From contig NW_025408271.1 in the NCBI RefSeq assembly GCF_905475395.1, positions 1-64,000 on the forward strand: a stretch of 64,000 nt of DNA, in the 5' to 3' direction. Below, in pieces: positions 1 to 15,099 of the stretch (position 1 is the stretch's first letter; each line of letters opens with the position of its first letter). The DNA comes from Chrysoperla carnea. Its lineage: Eukaryota > Arthropoda > Insecta > Neuroptera > Chrysopidae. A program made the translations under genes and the position numbers. The notes beneath the pieces are model-generated. The model did no database searches, was not told the DNA's origin, and saw only the letters and a list, made by a program, of their open reading frames with translations.

Positions 1-740
1 TTTTTAAAAATTTTCGATTTTTCAACGAGAGAGTCATGACTATACAAATCATTGCAATTTCGGTCCAAATAAGTCAAAATGAATACATAGAGGTCGTTTA
101 TGACTGGACTAAGTATAAATAAGCCAAAAATGATCAAAAATGACATTTTTCGATAGAAAAAACATTTTTTAAAAATTTTCGATTTTTCAACAACAGACTC
201 ATGCCTATACAAATCATTGCAATTTTGATCCAAATAAGTCAAAATGTATACATAGAGGTCGTTTATGACTGGACTAAGTATAAATAAGCCAAAAATGATC
301 AAAAATGACATTTTTCGATAGAAAAAACATTTTTTAAAAATTTTCGATTTTTCAACAAGAGACTCATGCCTATACAAATCATTGCAATTTTGATCCAAAT
401 AAGTCAAAATGTATACATAGAGGTCGTTTATGACTGGACTAAGTATAAATAAGCCAAAAATGATCAAAATTGACATTTTTCGATAGAAAAAACATTTTTT
501 AAAAATTTTCGATTTTTCAACAAGAGAGTCATGACTCTACAAATCATTGAAATTTTGATCCAAATAAGTCAAAATGTATACATAGAGGTCGTTTATGACT
601 GGACTAAGTATAAATAAGCCAAAAATGATCAAATTTGACATTTTTCGATTGAAAAACATTTTTTAAAAATTTTCGATTTTTCAACAAGAGACTCATGCCT
701 ATACAAATCATTGCAATTTTGATCCAAATAAGTCAAAATG

Positions 741-3700
741 TCATACATAGAGGTCGTTTATGACTGGACTAAGTATAAATAAGCCAAAAATGATCAAATT
801 TGACATTTTTCGATAGAAAAAACATTTTTTGAAAATTTTCGATTTTTCAACAAGAGAGTCATGACTATACAAATCATTGCAATTTTGATCCAAATAAGTC
901 AAAATGAATACATAGAGGTCGTTTATGACTGGACTAAGTATACATAAGCCAAAAATGATCAAATTTGACATTTTTCGATAGAAGAAACATTTTTTGAAAA
1001 TTTTCGATTTTTCAACAAGAGAGTCATGACTATACAAATCATTAAAATTTTGATCCAAATAAGTCAAAATGTATACATAGAGGTCGTTTATGACTGGACT
1101 AAGTATAAATAGGCCAAAAATGATCAAATTTGACATTTTTCGATAGAAAAAACATTTTTTGAAAATTTTCGATTTTTCAACAAGAGAGTCATGACTATAC
1201 AAATCATTGAAATTTTGATCCAAATAAGTCAAAATGTATACATAGAGGTCGTTTATGACTGGACTAAGTATAAATAAGAAAAAAATGATCAAATTTGACA
1301 TTTTTCGATTAAAAAACATTTTTTAAAAATTTTCGATTTTTCAACAAGAGAGTCATGACTATACAAATCATTGCAATTTTGATCCAAATAAGTCAAAACG
1401 AATACATAGAGGTCGTTTATGACTGGACTAAGTATAAATAAGCCAAAAATGATCAAATTTGACATTTTTCGATAGAAAAAACATTTTTTAAAAATTTTCG
1501 ATTTTTCAACAAGAGACTCATGCCTATACAAATCATTGCAATTTTGATCCAAATAAGTCAAAATGTATACATAGAGGTCGTTTATGACTGGACTAAGTAT
1601 AAATAAGCCAAAAATGATCAAATTTGACATTTTTCGATAGAAAAAACATTTTTTAAAAATTTTCGATTTTTCAACAAGAGACTTATGCCTATACAAATCA
1701 TTGCAATTTTGATCCAAATAAGTCAAAATGTATAAATAGAGGTCGTTTGTGACTGGACTAAGTATAAATAAGCCAAAATGATCAAATTTGACATTTTTCG
1801 ATAGAAAAAAACATATTTTGAAAATTTTCGATTTTTCAACAAGAGAGTCATGACTATACAAATCATTGAAATTTTGATCCAAATAAGTCAAAATGTATAC
1901 ATAGAGGTCGTTTATGAATGGACTAAGTATAAATAAGCCAAAAATGATCAAATTTGACATTTTTCGATAGAAACAACATTTTTTAAAAATTTTCGATTTT
2001 TCAACAAGAGACTCATGCCTATACAAATCATTGCAATTTTGATCCAAATAAGTCAAAATGTATACATAGAGGTCGTTTATGACTGGACTAAGTATAAATA
2101 AGCCAAAAATGATCAAATTTGAAATTTTTCGATAGAAAAAACATTTTTTGAAAATTTTCGATTTTTCAACAAGAGAGTCATGACTATACAAATCATTGAA
2201 ATTTTGATCCACATAAGTCAAAATGTATACATAGAGGTCGTTTATGACTGGACTAAGTATAAATAAGCCAAAAATGATCAAATTTGACATTTTTCGATAG
2301 AAAAAACATTTTTTGAAAATTTTCGATTTTTAACAAGAGAGTCATGACTATACAAATCATTGCAATTTTGATCCAAATAAGTCAAAACGAATACATAGAG
2401 GTCGTTTATGACTGGACTAAGTATAAATAAGCCAAAAATGATCAAATTTGACATTTTTCGATAGAAAAAACATTTTTTAAAAATTTTCGCTTTTTCAACA
2501 AGAGACGCATGCCTATACAAATCATTGCAATTTTGATCCAAATAAGTCAAAATGTATACATAGAGGTCGTTTATGACTGGACTAAGTATAAATAAGCCAA
2601 AAATGATCAAATTTGACATTTTTCGATTGAAAAAACATTTTTTAAAAATTTTCGATTTTTCAACAAGAGACTTATGCCTATACAAATCATTGCAATTTTT
2701 GATCCAAATAAGTCAAAATGTATAAATAGAGGTCGTTTGTGACTGGACTAAGTATAAATAAGCCAAAAATGATCAAATTTGACATTTTTCGATAGAAAAA
2801 ACATATTTTGAAAATTTTCGATTTTTCAACAAGAGAGTCATGACTATACAAATCATTGAAATTTTGATCCAAATAAGTCAAAATGTATACATAGAGGTCG
2901 TTTATGAATGGACTAAGTATAAATAAGCCAAAAATGATCAAATTTTACATTTTTCGATAGAAACAACATTTTTTAAAAATTTTCGATTTTTCAACAAGAG
3001 ACTCATGCCTATACAAATCATTGCAATTTCGATCCAAATAAGTCAAAATGAATACATAGAGGTCGTTTATGACTGGACTAAGTATAAATAAGCCAAAAAT
3101 GATCAAAAATGACATTTTTCGATAGAAAAAACATTTTTTAAAAATTTTCGATTTTTCAACAAGAGACTCATGCCTATACAAATCATTGCAATTTTGATCC
3201 AAATAAGTCAAAATGTATACATAGAGGTCGTTTATGACTGGACTAAGTATAAATTAGCCAAAAATGATCAAAAATGACATTTTTCGATAGAAAAAACATT
3301 TTTTAAAAATTTTCGATTTTTCAACAAGAGACTCATGCCTATACAAATCATTGCAATTTTGATCCAAATAAGTCAAAATGTATACATAGAGGTCGTTTAT
3401 GACTGGACTAAGTATAAATAAGCCAAAAATGATCAAAATTGACATTTTTCGATAGAAAAACATTTTTTAAAAATTTTCGATTTTTCAACAAGAGAGTCAT
3501 GACTCTACAAATCATTGAAATTTTGATCCAAATAAGTCAAAATGTATACATAGAGGTCGTTTATGACTGGACTAAGTATAAATAAGCCAAAAATGATCAA
3601 ATTTGACATTTTTCGATAGGAAAAACATTTTTTGAAAATTTTCGATTTTTCAACAAGAGAGTCATGACTATACAAATCATTGAAATTTTGATCCAAATAA

Positions 3701-6700
3701 GTCAAAATGTATACATAGAGGTCGTTATGACTGGACTAAGTATAAATAAGCCAAAAATGATCAAATTTGACATTTTTCGATTGAAAAACATTTTTTAAAA
3801 ATTTTCGATTTTTCAACAAGAGACTCATGCCTATACAAATCATTGCAATTTTGATCCAAATAAGTCAAAATGTCATACATAGAGGTCGTTAATGACTGGA
3901 CTAAGTATAAATAAGCCAAAAATGATCAAATTTGACATTTTTCGATAGAAAAAAACATTTTTTGAAAATTTTCGATTTTTCAACAAGAGAGTCATGACTA
4001 TACAAATCATTGCAATTTTGATCCAAATAAGTCAAAATGAATACATAGAGGTCGTTTATGACTGGACTAAGTATACATAAGCCAAAAATGATCAAATTTG
4101 ACATTTTTCGATAGAAGAAACATTTTTTGAAAATTTCGATTTTTCAACAAGAGAGTCATGACTATACAAATCATTGAAATTTTGATCCAAATAAGTCAAA
4201 ATGTATACATAGAGGTCGTTTATGACTGGACTAAGTATAAATAGGCCAAAAATGATCAAATTTGACATTTTTCGATAGAAAAAACATTTTTTGAAAATTT
4301 TCGATTTTTCAACAAGAGAGTCATGACTCTACAAATCATTGAAATTTTGATCCAAATAAGTCAAAATGTATACATAGAGGTCGTTTATGACTGGACTAAG
4401 TATAAATAAGCCAAAAATGATCAAATTTGACATTTTTCGATAGAAAAAACATTTTTTAAAAATTTTCGATTTTTCAAACAAGAGACTCATGCCTATACAA
4501 ATCATTGCAATTTTGATCCAAATAAGTCAAAATGTATACATAGAGGTCGTTTATGACTGGACTAAGTATAAATAAGCCAAAAATGATCAAATTTGACATT
4601 TTTCGATAGAAAAAACATTTTTTGAAAATTTTCGATTTTTCAACGAGAGAGTCATGACTATACAAATCATTGCAATTTCGATCCAAATAAGTCAAAATGA
4701 ATACATAGAGGGTCGTTTTATGACTGGACTAATTATAAATAAGCCAAAAATGATCAAAAATGACATTTTTCGATAGAAAAAACATTTTTTAAAAATTTTC
4801 GATTTTTCAACAAGAGACTCATGCCTATACAAATCATTGCAATTTTTGATCCAAATAAGTCAAAATGTATACATAGAGGTCGTTTATGACTGGACTAAGT
4901 ATAAATTAGCCAAAAATGATCAAAAATGACATTTTTCGATAGAAAAAACATTTCTTAAAAATTTTCGATTTTTCAACAAGAGACTCATGCCTGTACAAAT
5001 CATTGCAATTTTGATCCAAATAAGTCAAAATGTATACATAGAGGTCGTTTATGACTGGACTAAGTATAAATAAGCCAAAAATGATCAAAATTGACATTTT
5101 TCGATAGAAAAAACATTTTTTGAAAATTTTCGATTTTTCAACAAGAGAGTCATGACTCTACAAATCATTGAAATTTTGATTAAAATAAGTCAAAATGTAT
5201 ACATAGAGGTCGTTTATGACTGGACTAAGTATAAATAAGCCAAAAATGATCAATTTGACATTTTTCGATAGGAAAAACATTTTTTGAAAATTTTCGATTT
5301 TTCAACAAGAGAGTCATGACTATACAAATCATTGAAATTTTGATCCAAATAAGTCAAAATGTATACATAGAGGTCGTTTATGACTGGACTAAGTATAAAT
5401 AAGCCAAAAATGATCAAATTTGACATTTTTCGATTGAAAAACATTTTTTAAAAATTTTCGATTTTTCAACAAGAGACTCATGCCTATACAAATCATTGCA
5501 ATTTTGATCCAAATAAGTCAAAATGTCATACATAGAGGTCGTTTATGACTGGACTAAGTATAAATAAGCCAAAAATGATCAAATTTGACATTTTTCGATA
5601 GAAAAAAACATTTTTTGAAAATTTTCGATTTTTCAACAAGAGAGTCATGACTATACAAATCATTGCAATTTTGATCCAAATAAGTCAAAATGAATACATA
5701 GAGGTCGTTTATGACTGGACTAAGTATACATAAGCCAAAAATGATCAAATTTGACATTTTTCGATAGAAGAAACATTTTTTGAAAATTTTCGATTTTTCA
5801 ACAAGAGAGTCATGACTATACAAATCATTGAATTTTTGATCCAAATAAGTCAAAATGTATACATAGAGGTCGTTTATGACTGGACTAAGTATAAATAGGC
5901 CAAAAATGATCAAATTTGACATTTTCGATAGAAAAAAACATTTTTTGAAAATTTTCGATTTTTCAACAAGAGAGTCATGACTCTACAAATCATTGAAATT
6001 TTGATCCAAATAAGTCAAAATGTAAACATAGAGGTCGTTTATGACTGGACTAAGTATAAATAACCATAAAGGATCAAATTTGACATTTTTCGATAGAAAA
6101 AACATTTTTTGAAAATTTTCGATTTTTCAACAAGAGAGTCATGACTCTACAAATCATTGAAATTTTGATCCAAATAAGTCAAAATGAATACATAGAGGTC
6201 GTTTATGACTGGACTAAGTATAAATAAGCCCAAAATGATCAAATTTGACATTTTTCGATTGAAAAACATTTTTTAAAAATTTTCGATTTTTCAACAAGAG
6301 ACTCATGCCTATACAAATCATTGCAATTTTGATCCAAATAAGTCAAAATGTCATACATAGAGGTCGTTTATGACTGGACTAAGTATAAATAAGCCAAAAA
6401 TGATCAAATTTGACATTTTTCGATAGAAGAAACATTTTTTGAAAATTTTCGATTTTTCAACAAGAGAGTCATGACTATACAAATCATTAAAATTTTGATC
6501 CAAATAAGTCAAAATGTATACATAGAGGTCGTTTATGACTGGACTAAGTATAAATAGGCCAAAAATGATCAAATTTGACATTTTTCGATAGAAAAAACAT
6601 TTTTTGAAAATTTTCGATTTTTCAACAAGAGAGTCATGACTATACAAATCATTGAAATTTTGATCCAAATAAGTCAAAATGTATACATAGAGGTCGTTTA

Positions 6701-9700
6701 TGACTGGACTAAGTATAAATAAGCCAAAAATGATCAAATTTGACATTTTTCGATTAAAAAACATTTTTTAAAAATTTTCGATTTTTCAACAAGAGAGTCA
6801 TGACTATACAAATCATTGCAATTTTGATCCAAATAAGTCAAAACGAATACATAGAGGTCGTTTATGACTGGACTAAGTATAAATAAGCCAAAAATGATCA
6901 AATTTGACATTTTTCGATAGAAAAAACATTTTTTAAAAATTTTCGATTTTTCAACAAGAGACTCATGCCTATACAAATCATTGCAATTTTGATCCAAATA
7001 AGTCAAAATGTATACATAGAGGTCGTTTATGACTGGACTAAGTATAAATAAGCCAAAAATGATCAAATTTGACATTTTTCGATAGAAAAAACATTTTTTA
7101 AAAATTTTCGATTTTTCAACAAGAGACTTATGCCTATACAAATCATTGCAATTTTGATCCAAATAAGTCAAAATGTATAAATAGAGGTCGTTTGTGACTG
7201 GACTAAGTATAAATAAGCCAAAAATGATCAAATTTGACATTTTTCGATAGAAAAAACATATTTTGAAAATTTTCGATTTTTCAACAAGAGAGTCATGACT
7301 ATACAAATCATTGAAATTTTGATCCAAATAAGTCAAAATGTATACATAGAGGTCGTTTATGAATGGACTAAGTATAAATAAGCCAAAAATGATCAAATTT
7401 GACATTTTTCGATAGAAACAACATTTTTTAAAAATTTTCGATTTTTCAACAAGAGACTCATGCCTATACAAATCATTGCAATTTTGATCCAAATAAGTCA
7501 AAATGTATACATAGAGGTCGTTTATGACTGGACTAAGTATAAATAAGCCAAAAATGATCAAATTTGAAATTTTTCGATAGAAAAAACATTTTTTGAAAAT
7601 TTTCGATTTTTCAACAAGAGAGTCATGACTATACAAATCATTGAAATTTTGATCCACATAAGTCAAAATGTATACATAGAGGTCGTTTATGACTGGACTA
7701 AGTATAAATAAGCCAAAAATGATCAAATTTGACATTTTTCGATAGAAAAAACATTTTTTGAAAATTTTCGATTTTTAACAAGAGAGTCATGACTATACAA
7801 ATCATTGCAATTTTGATCCAAATAAGTCAAAACGAATACATAGAGGTCGTTTATGACTGGACTAAGTATAAATAAGCCAAAAATGATCAAATTTGACATT
7901 TTTCGATAGAAAAAAACATTTTTTAAAAATTTTCGCTTTTTCAACAAGAGACGCATGCCTATACAAATCATTGCAATTTTGATCCAAATAAGTCAAAATG
8001 TATACATAGAGGTCGTTTATGACTGGACTAAGTATAAATAAGCCAAAAATGATCAAATTTGACATTTTTCGATAGAAAAAACATTTTTTAAAAATTTTCG
8101 ATTTTTCAACAAGAGACTTATGCCTATACAAATCATTGCAATTTTGATCCAAATAAGTCAAAATGTATAAATAGAGGTCGTTTGTGACTGGACTAAGTAT
8201 AAATAAGCCAAAAATGATCAAATTTGACATTTTTCGATAGAAAAAACATATTTTGAAAATTTTCGATTTTTCAACAAGAGAGTCATGACTATACAAATCA
8301 TTGAAATTTTGATCCAAATAAGTCAAAATGTATACATAGAGGTCGTTTATGAATGGACTAAGTATAAATAAGCCAAAAATGATCAAATTTTACATTTTTC
8401 GATAGAAACAACATTTTTTAAAAATTTTCGATTTTTCAACAAGAGACTCATGCCTATACAAATCATTGCAATTTCGATCCAAATAAGTCAAAATGAATAC
8501 ATAGAGGTCGTTTATGACTGGACTAAGTATAAATAAGCCAAAAATGATCAAAAATGACATTTTTCGATAGAAAAAAACATTTTTTAAAAATTTTCGATTT
8601 TTCAACAAGAGACTCATGCCTATACAAATCATTGCAATTTTGATCCAAATAAGTCAAAATGTATACATAGAGGTCGTTTATGACTGGACTAAGTATAAAT
8701 TAGCCAAAAATGATCAAAAATGACATTTTTCGATAGAAAAAACATTTTTTAAAAATTTTCGATTTTTCAACAAGAGACTCATGCCTATACAAATCATTGC
8801 AATTTTGATCCAAATAAGTCAAAATGTATACATAGAGGTCGTTTATGACTGGACTAAGTATAAATAAGCCAAAAATGATCAAAATTGACATTTTTCGATA
8901 GAAAAACATTTTTTAAAAATTTTCGATTTTTCAACAAGAGAGTCATGACTCTACAAATCATTGAAATTTTGATCCAAATAAGTCAAAATGTATACATAGA
9001 GGTCGTTTATGACTGGACTAAGTATAAATAAGCCAAAAATGATCAAATTTGACATTTTTCGATAGGAAAAAACATTTTTTGAAAATTTTCGATTTTTCAA
9101 CAAGAGAGTCATGACTATACAAATCATTGAAATTTTGATCCAAATAAGTCAAAATGTATACATAGAGGTCGTTTATGACTGGACTAAGTATAAATAAGCC
9201 AAAAATGATCAAATTTGACATTTTTCGATTGAAAAACATTTTTTAAAAATTTTCGATTTTTCAACAAGAGACTCATGCCTATACAAATCATTGCAATTTT
9301 GATCCAAATAAGTCAAAATGTCATACATAGAGGTCGTTAATGACTGGACTAAGTATAAATAAGCCAAAAATGATCAAATTTGACATTTTTCGATAGAAAA
9401 AACATTTTTTGAAAATTTTCGATTTTTCAACAAGAGAGTCATGACTATACAAATCATTGCAATTTTGATCCAAATAAGTCAAAATGAATACATAGAGGTC
9501 GTTTATGACTGGACTAAGTATACATAAGCCAAAAATGATCAAATTTGACATTTTTCGATAGAAGAAACATTTTTTGAAAATTTTCGATTTTTCAACAAGA
9601 GAGTCATGACTATACAAATCATTGAAATTTTGATCCAAATAAGTCAAAATGTATACATAGAGGTCGTTTATGACTGGACTAAGTATAAATAGGCCAAAAA

Positions 9701-11631
9701 TGATCAAATTTGACATTTTTCGATAGAAAAAAACATTTTTTGAAAATTTTCGATTTTTCAACAAGAGAGTCATGACTCTACAAATCATTGAAATTTTGAT
9801 CCAAATAAGTCAAAATGTATACATAGAGGTCGTTTATGACTGGACTAAGTATAAATAAGCCAAAAATGATCAAATTTGACATTTTTCGATAGAAAAAACA
9901 TTTTTTAAAAATTTTCGATTTTTCAACAAGAGACTCATGCCTATACAAATCATTGCAATTTTGATCCAAATAAGTCAAAATGTATACATAGAGGTCGTTT
10001 ATGACTGGACTAAGTATAAATAAGCCAAAAATGATCAAATTTGACATTTTTCGATAGAAAAAACATTTTTTGAAAATTTTCGATTTTTCAACGAGAGAGT
10101 CATGACTATACAAATCATTGCAATTTCGATCCAAATAAGTCAAAATGAATACATAGAGGTCGTTTATGACTGGACTAATTATAAATAAGCCAAAAATGAT
10201 CAAAAATGACATTTTTCGATAGAAAAAACATTTTTTAAAAATTTTCGATTTTTCAACAAGAGACTCATGCCTATACAAATCATTGCAATTTTGATCCAAA
10301 TAAGTCAAAATGTATACATAGAGGTCGTTTATGACTGGACTAAGTATAAATTAGCCAAAAATGATCAAAAATGACATTTTTCGATAGAAAAAACATTTCT
10401 TAAAAATTTTCGATTTTTCAACAAGAGACTCATGCCTGTACAAATCATTGCAATTTTGATCCAAATAAGTCAAAATGTATACATAGAGGTCGTTTATGAC
10501 TGGACTAAGTATAAATAAGCCAAAAATGATCAAAATTGACATTTTTCGATAGAAAAAACATTTTTTGAAAATTTTCGATTTTTCAACAAGAGAGTCATGA
10601 CTCTACAAATCATTGAAATTTTGATTAAAATAAGTCAAAATGTATACATAGAGGTCGTTTATGACTGGACTAAGTATAAATAAGCCAAAAATGATCAAAT
10701 TTGACATTTTTCGATAGGAAAAACATTTTTTGAAAATTTTCGATTTTTCAACAAGAGACTCATGCCTATACAAATCATTGCAATTTTGATCCAAATAAGT
10801 CAAAATGTCATACATAGAGGTCGTTTATGACTGGACTAAGTATAAATAAGCCAAAAATGATCAAATTTGACATTTTTCGATAGAAAAAACATTTTTTGAA
10901 AATTTTCGATTTTTCAACAAGAGAGTCATGACTATACAAATCATTGCAATTTTGATCCAAATAAGTCAAAATGAATACATAGAGGTCGTTTATGACTGGA
11001 CTAAGTATACATAAGCCAAAAATGATCAAATTTGACATTTTTCGATAGAAGAAACATTTTTTGAAAATTTTCGATTTTTCAACAAGAGAGTCATGACTAT
11101 ACAAATCATTGAATTTTTGATCCAAATAAGTCAAAATGTATACATAGAGGTCGTTTATGACTGGACTAAGTATAAATAGGCCAAAAATGATCAAATTTGA
11201 CATTTTTCGATAGAAAAAACATTTTTTGAAAATTTTCGATTTTTCAACAAGAGAGTCATGACTCTACAAATCATTGAAATTTTGATCCAAATAAGTCAAA
11301 ATGTAAACATAGAGGTCGTTTATGACTGGACTAAGTATAAATAACCATAAAGGATCAAATTTGACATTTTTCGATAGAAAAAACATTTTTTGAAAATTTT
11401 CGATTTTTCAACAAGAGAGTCATGACTCTACAAATCATTGAAATTTTGATCCAAATAAGTCAAAATGAATACATAGAGGTCGTTTATGACTGGACTAAGT
11501 ATAAATAAGCCCAAAATGATCAAATTTGACATTTTTCGATTGAAAAACATTTTTTAAAAATTTTCGATTTTTCAACAAGAGACTCATGCCTATACAAATC
11601 ATTGCAATTTTGATCCAAATAAGTCAAAATG
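741..11631. repeat. Higher-order repeat: tandem pair of 34- and 32-monomer units
   Basis: The variant string TCATACATAG, which carries one extra base, occurs at 741, 3873, 5526, 6351, 9321, 10808, 11632 and 12457. Unit 1 (741-6350, 5610 bp) and unit 2 (6351-11631, 5281 bp) share the same order of monomer variants. Segments 1289-2290 and 6734-7735 correspond at an offset of 5445 bp (33 monomers), as do 4906 and 10351. The units differ by loss of whole monomers: the TACATAAGCC monomer at 941 is absent from unit 2, and one monomer near 10750 is missing. This is the pattern expected from unequal exchange between aligned monomers. Confidence 0.85.
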
Positions 11632-13010
11632 TCATACATAGAGGTCGTTTATGACTGGACTAAGTATAAATAAGCCAAAAATGATCAAATTTGACATTTT
11701 TCGATAGAAAAAACATTTTTTGAAAATTTTCGATTTTTCAACAAGAGAGTCATGACTATACAAATCATTGCAATTTTGATCCAAATAAGTCAAAATGAAT
11801 ACATAGAGGTCGTTTATGACTGGACTAAGTATACATAAGCCAAAAATGATCAAATTTGACATTTTTCGATAGAAGAAACATTTTTTGAAAATTTTCGATT
11901 TTTCAACAAGAGAGTCATGACTATACAAATCATTGAAATTTTGATCCAAATAAGTCAAAATGTATACATAGAGGTCGTTTATGACTGGACTAAGTATAAA
12001 TAAGCCAAAAATGATCAAAATTGACATTTTTCGATAGAAAAAACATTTTTTAAAAATTTTCGATTTTTCAACAAGAGAGTCATGACTCTACAAATCATTG
12101 AAATTTTGATCCAAATAAGTCAAAATGTATACATAGAGGTCGTTTATGACTGGACTAAGTATAAATAAGCCAAAAATGATCAAATTTGACATTTTTCGAT
12201 AGGAAAAACATTTTTTGAAAATTTTCGATTTTTCAACAAGAGAGTCATGACTATACAAATCATTGAAATTTTGATCCAAATAAGTCAAAATGTATACATA
12301 GAGGTCGTTTATGACTGGACTAAGTATAAATAAGCCAAAAATGATCAAATTTGACATTTTTCGATTGAAAAACATTTTTTAAAAATTTTCGATTTTTCAA
12401 CAAGAGACTCATGCCTATACAAATCATTGCAATTTTGATCCAAATAAGTCAAAATGTCATACATAGAGGTCGTTTATGACTGGACTAAGTAGAAATAAGC
12501 CAAAAATGATCAAATTTGACATTTTTCGATAGAAAAAACATTTTTTGAAAATTTTCGATTTTTCAACAAGAGAGTCATGACTATACAAATCATTGCAATT
12601 TTGATCCAAATAAGTCAAAATGAATACATAGAGGTCGTTTATGACTGGACTAAGTATACATAAGCCAAAAATGATCAAATTTGACATTTTTCGATAGAAG
12701 AAACATTTTTTGAAAATTTTCGATTTTTCAACAAGAGAGTCATGACTATACAAATCATTGAAATTTTGATCCAAATAAGTCAAAATGTATACATAGAGGT
12801 CGTTTATGACTGGACTAAGTATAAATAGGCCAAAAATGATCAAATTTGACATTTTTCGATAGAAAAAAACATTTTTTGAAAATTTTCGATTTTTCAACAA
12901 GAGAGTCATGACTCTACAAATCATTGAAATTTTGATCCAAATAATTCAAAATGTAAACATAGAGGTCGTTTATGACTGGACTAAGTATAAATAACCATAA
13001 AGGATCAAAT
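10808..13010. repeat. Nested 5-monomer (825-bp) repeats
   Basis: The TCATACATAG marker recurs at 10808, 11632 and 12457 (steps of 824 and 825 bp). The TACATAAGCC marker recurs at 11008, 11832 and 12657 with the same steps. The step from 5526 to 6351 in the larger unit is also 825 bp, so the pentamer predates the 33-monomer duplication. Confidence 0.8.
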
Positions 13011-15099
13011 TTGACATTTTTCGATAGAAAAAAACAATTTTTTTAAAAATTTTCGATTTTTCAACAAGAGAGTCATGACTATACAAATCATTGCAATTTT
13101 GATCCAAATAAGTCAAAATGTATACATACAGGTCGTTTATGACTGGACTAAGTATAAATAAGCCAAAAATGATCAAATTTGACATTTTTCGATAGAAAAA
13201 ACATTTTTAAAAATTTTCGATTTTTCAACAAGAGACTCATGCCTATACAAATCATTGCAATTTTGATCCAAATAAGTCAAAATGTATAAATAGACGTCGT
13301 TTGTGACTGGACTAAGTATAAATAAGACAAAAATGATCAAATTTGACATTTTTCGATAGAAAAAACATTTTTTGAAAATTTTCGATTTTTCAACAAGAGA
13401 GTCATGACTATACAAATCATTGAAATTTTGATCAAAATATGTCAAAATGTATACATAGAGGTCGTTTATGAATGGACTAAGTATAAATAAGCCAAAAATG
13501 ATCAAATTTGACATTTTTCGATAGAAAAAACATTTTATAAAAATTTTCGATTTTTCAACAAGAGACTCATGCCTATACAAATCATTGCAATTTTGATCCA
13601 AATAAGTCAAAATGTATACATAGAGGTCGTTTATGACTGGACTAAGTATAAATAAGCCAAAAATGATCAAATTTGACATTTTTCGAAAGAAAAAACATTT
13701 TTTGAAAATTTTCGATTTTTCAACGAGAGAGTCATGACTATACAAATCATTGCAATTTCGATCAAAATAAGTCAAAATGAATACATAGCGGTCGTTTATG
13801 ACTGGACTAAGTATAAATAAGCCAAAAATGATCAAATTTGACATTTTTCGATAGAAAAAACATTTTTTGAAAATTTTCGATTTTTCAACAAGAGAGTCAT
13901 GACTTTACAAATCATTGCAATTTTGATCCAAATAAGTCAAAATGTATACATAGAGGTCGTTTATGACTTGACTAAGTATAAATAAGCCAAAAATGATCAA
14001 ATTTGATATTTTTCGATAGAAAAAACATTTTTTGAAAATTTTCGATTTTTCAACAAGAGAGTCATGACTATACAAATCATTGAAATTTTGATCCAAATAA
14101 GTCAAAATGTATACATAGAGGTCGTTTATGACTGGACTAAGTATAAATAAGCCAAAAATGATCAAATTTGACATTTTTCGATAGAAAAAACATTTTTTAA
14201 AAATTTTCGATTTTTCAACAAGAGACTCATGCCTATACAAATCATTGCAATTTTGATCCAAATAAGTCAAAATGTATACATAGAGGTCTGTTATGACTGG
14301 ACTAAGTATAAATAAGCCAAAAATGATCAAATTTGACATTTTTCGATAGAAAAAACATTTTTTGAAAATTTTCGATTTTTCAACAAGAGAGTCATGACTA
14401 TACAAATCATTGCAATTTTGATCCAAATAAGTCAAAATGAATACATAGAGGTCGGTATGACTGGACTAAGTATAAATAAGCCAAAAATGATCAAATTTGA
14501 CATTTTTCGATGGAAAAAACATTTTTTGAAAATTTTCGATTTTTCAACAAGAGAGACATGACTATACAAATCATTGAAATTTTGATCCGAATAAGTCAAA
14601 ATGTATACATAGAGGTCGTTTATGACTGGACTAAGTAAAAATAAGCCAAAAATGATCAAATTTGACATTTTTCGATAGAAAAACCATTTTTTGAAAATTT
14701 TCGATTTTTCAACAAGAGAGTCATGAATATACAAATCGTTGCAATTTTGATCCAAATAAGTCGAAATGAATACATAGAGGTCGTTTATGACTGGACTAAG
14801 TATAAATAAGCCAAAAATGATCAAATTTGACATTTTTCGATAGAATAAACATTTTTTGAAAATTTTCGATTTTTCAACAAGAGAGTCATGACTATACAAA
14901 TCATTGAAATTTTGATCCAAATAAGTAAAAATGTATACATAGAGGTCGTTTATGACTGGACTAAGTATAAATAAGCCAAAAATGATCAAATTTGACATTT
15001 TTCGATAGAAAAAACATTTTTTGAAAATTTTCGATTTTTCAACAAGAGAGTCATGACTATACAAATCATTGAAATTTTGATCCAAATAAGTCAAAATGT

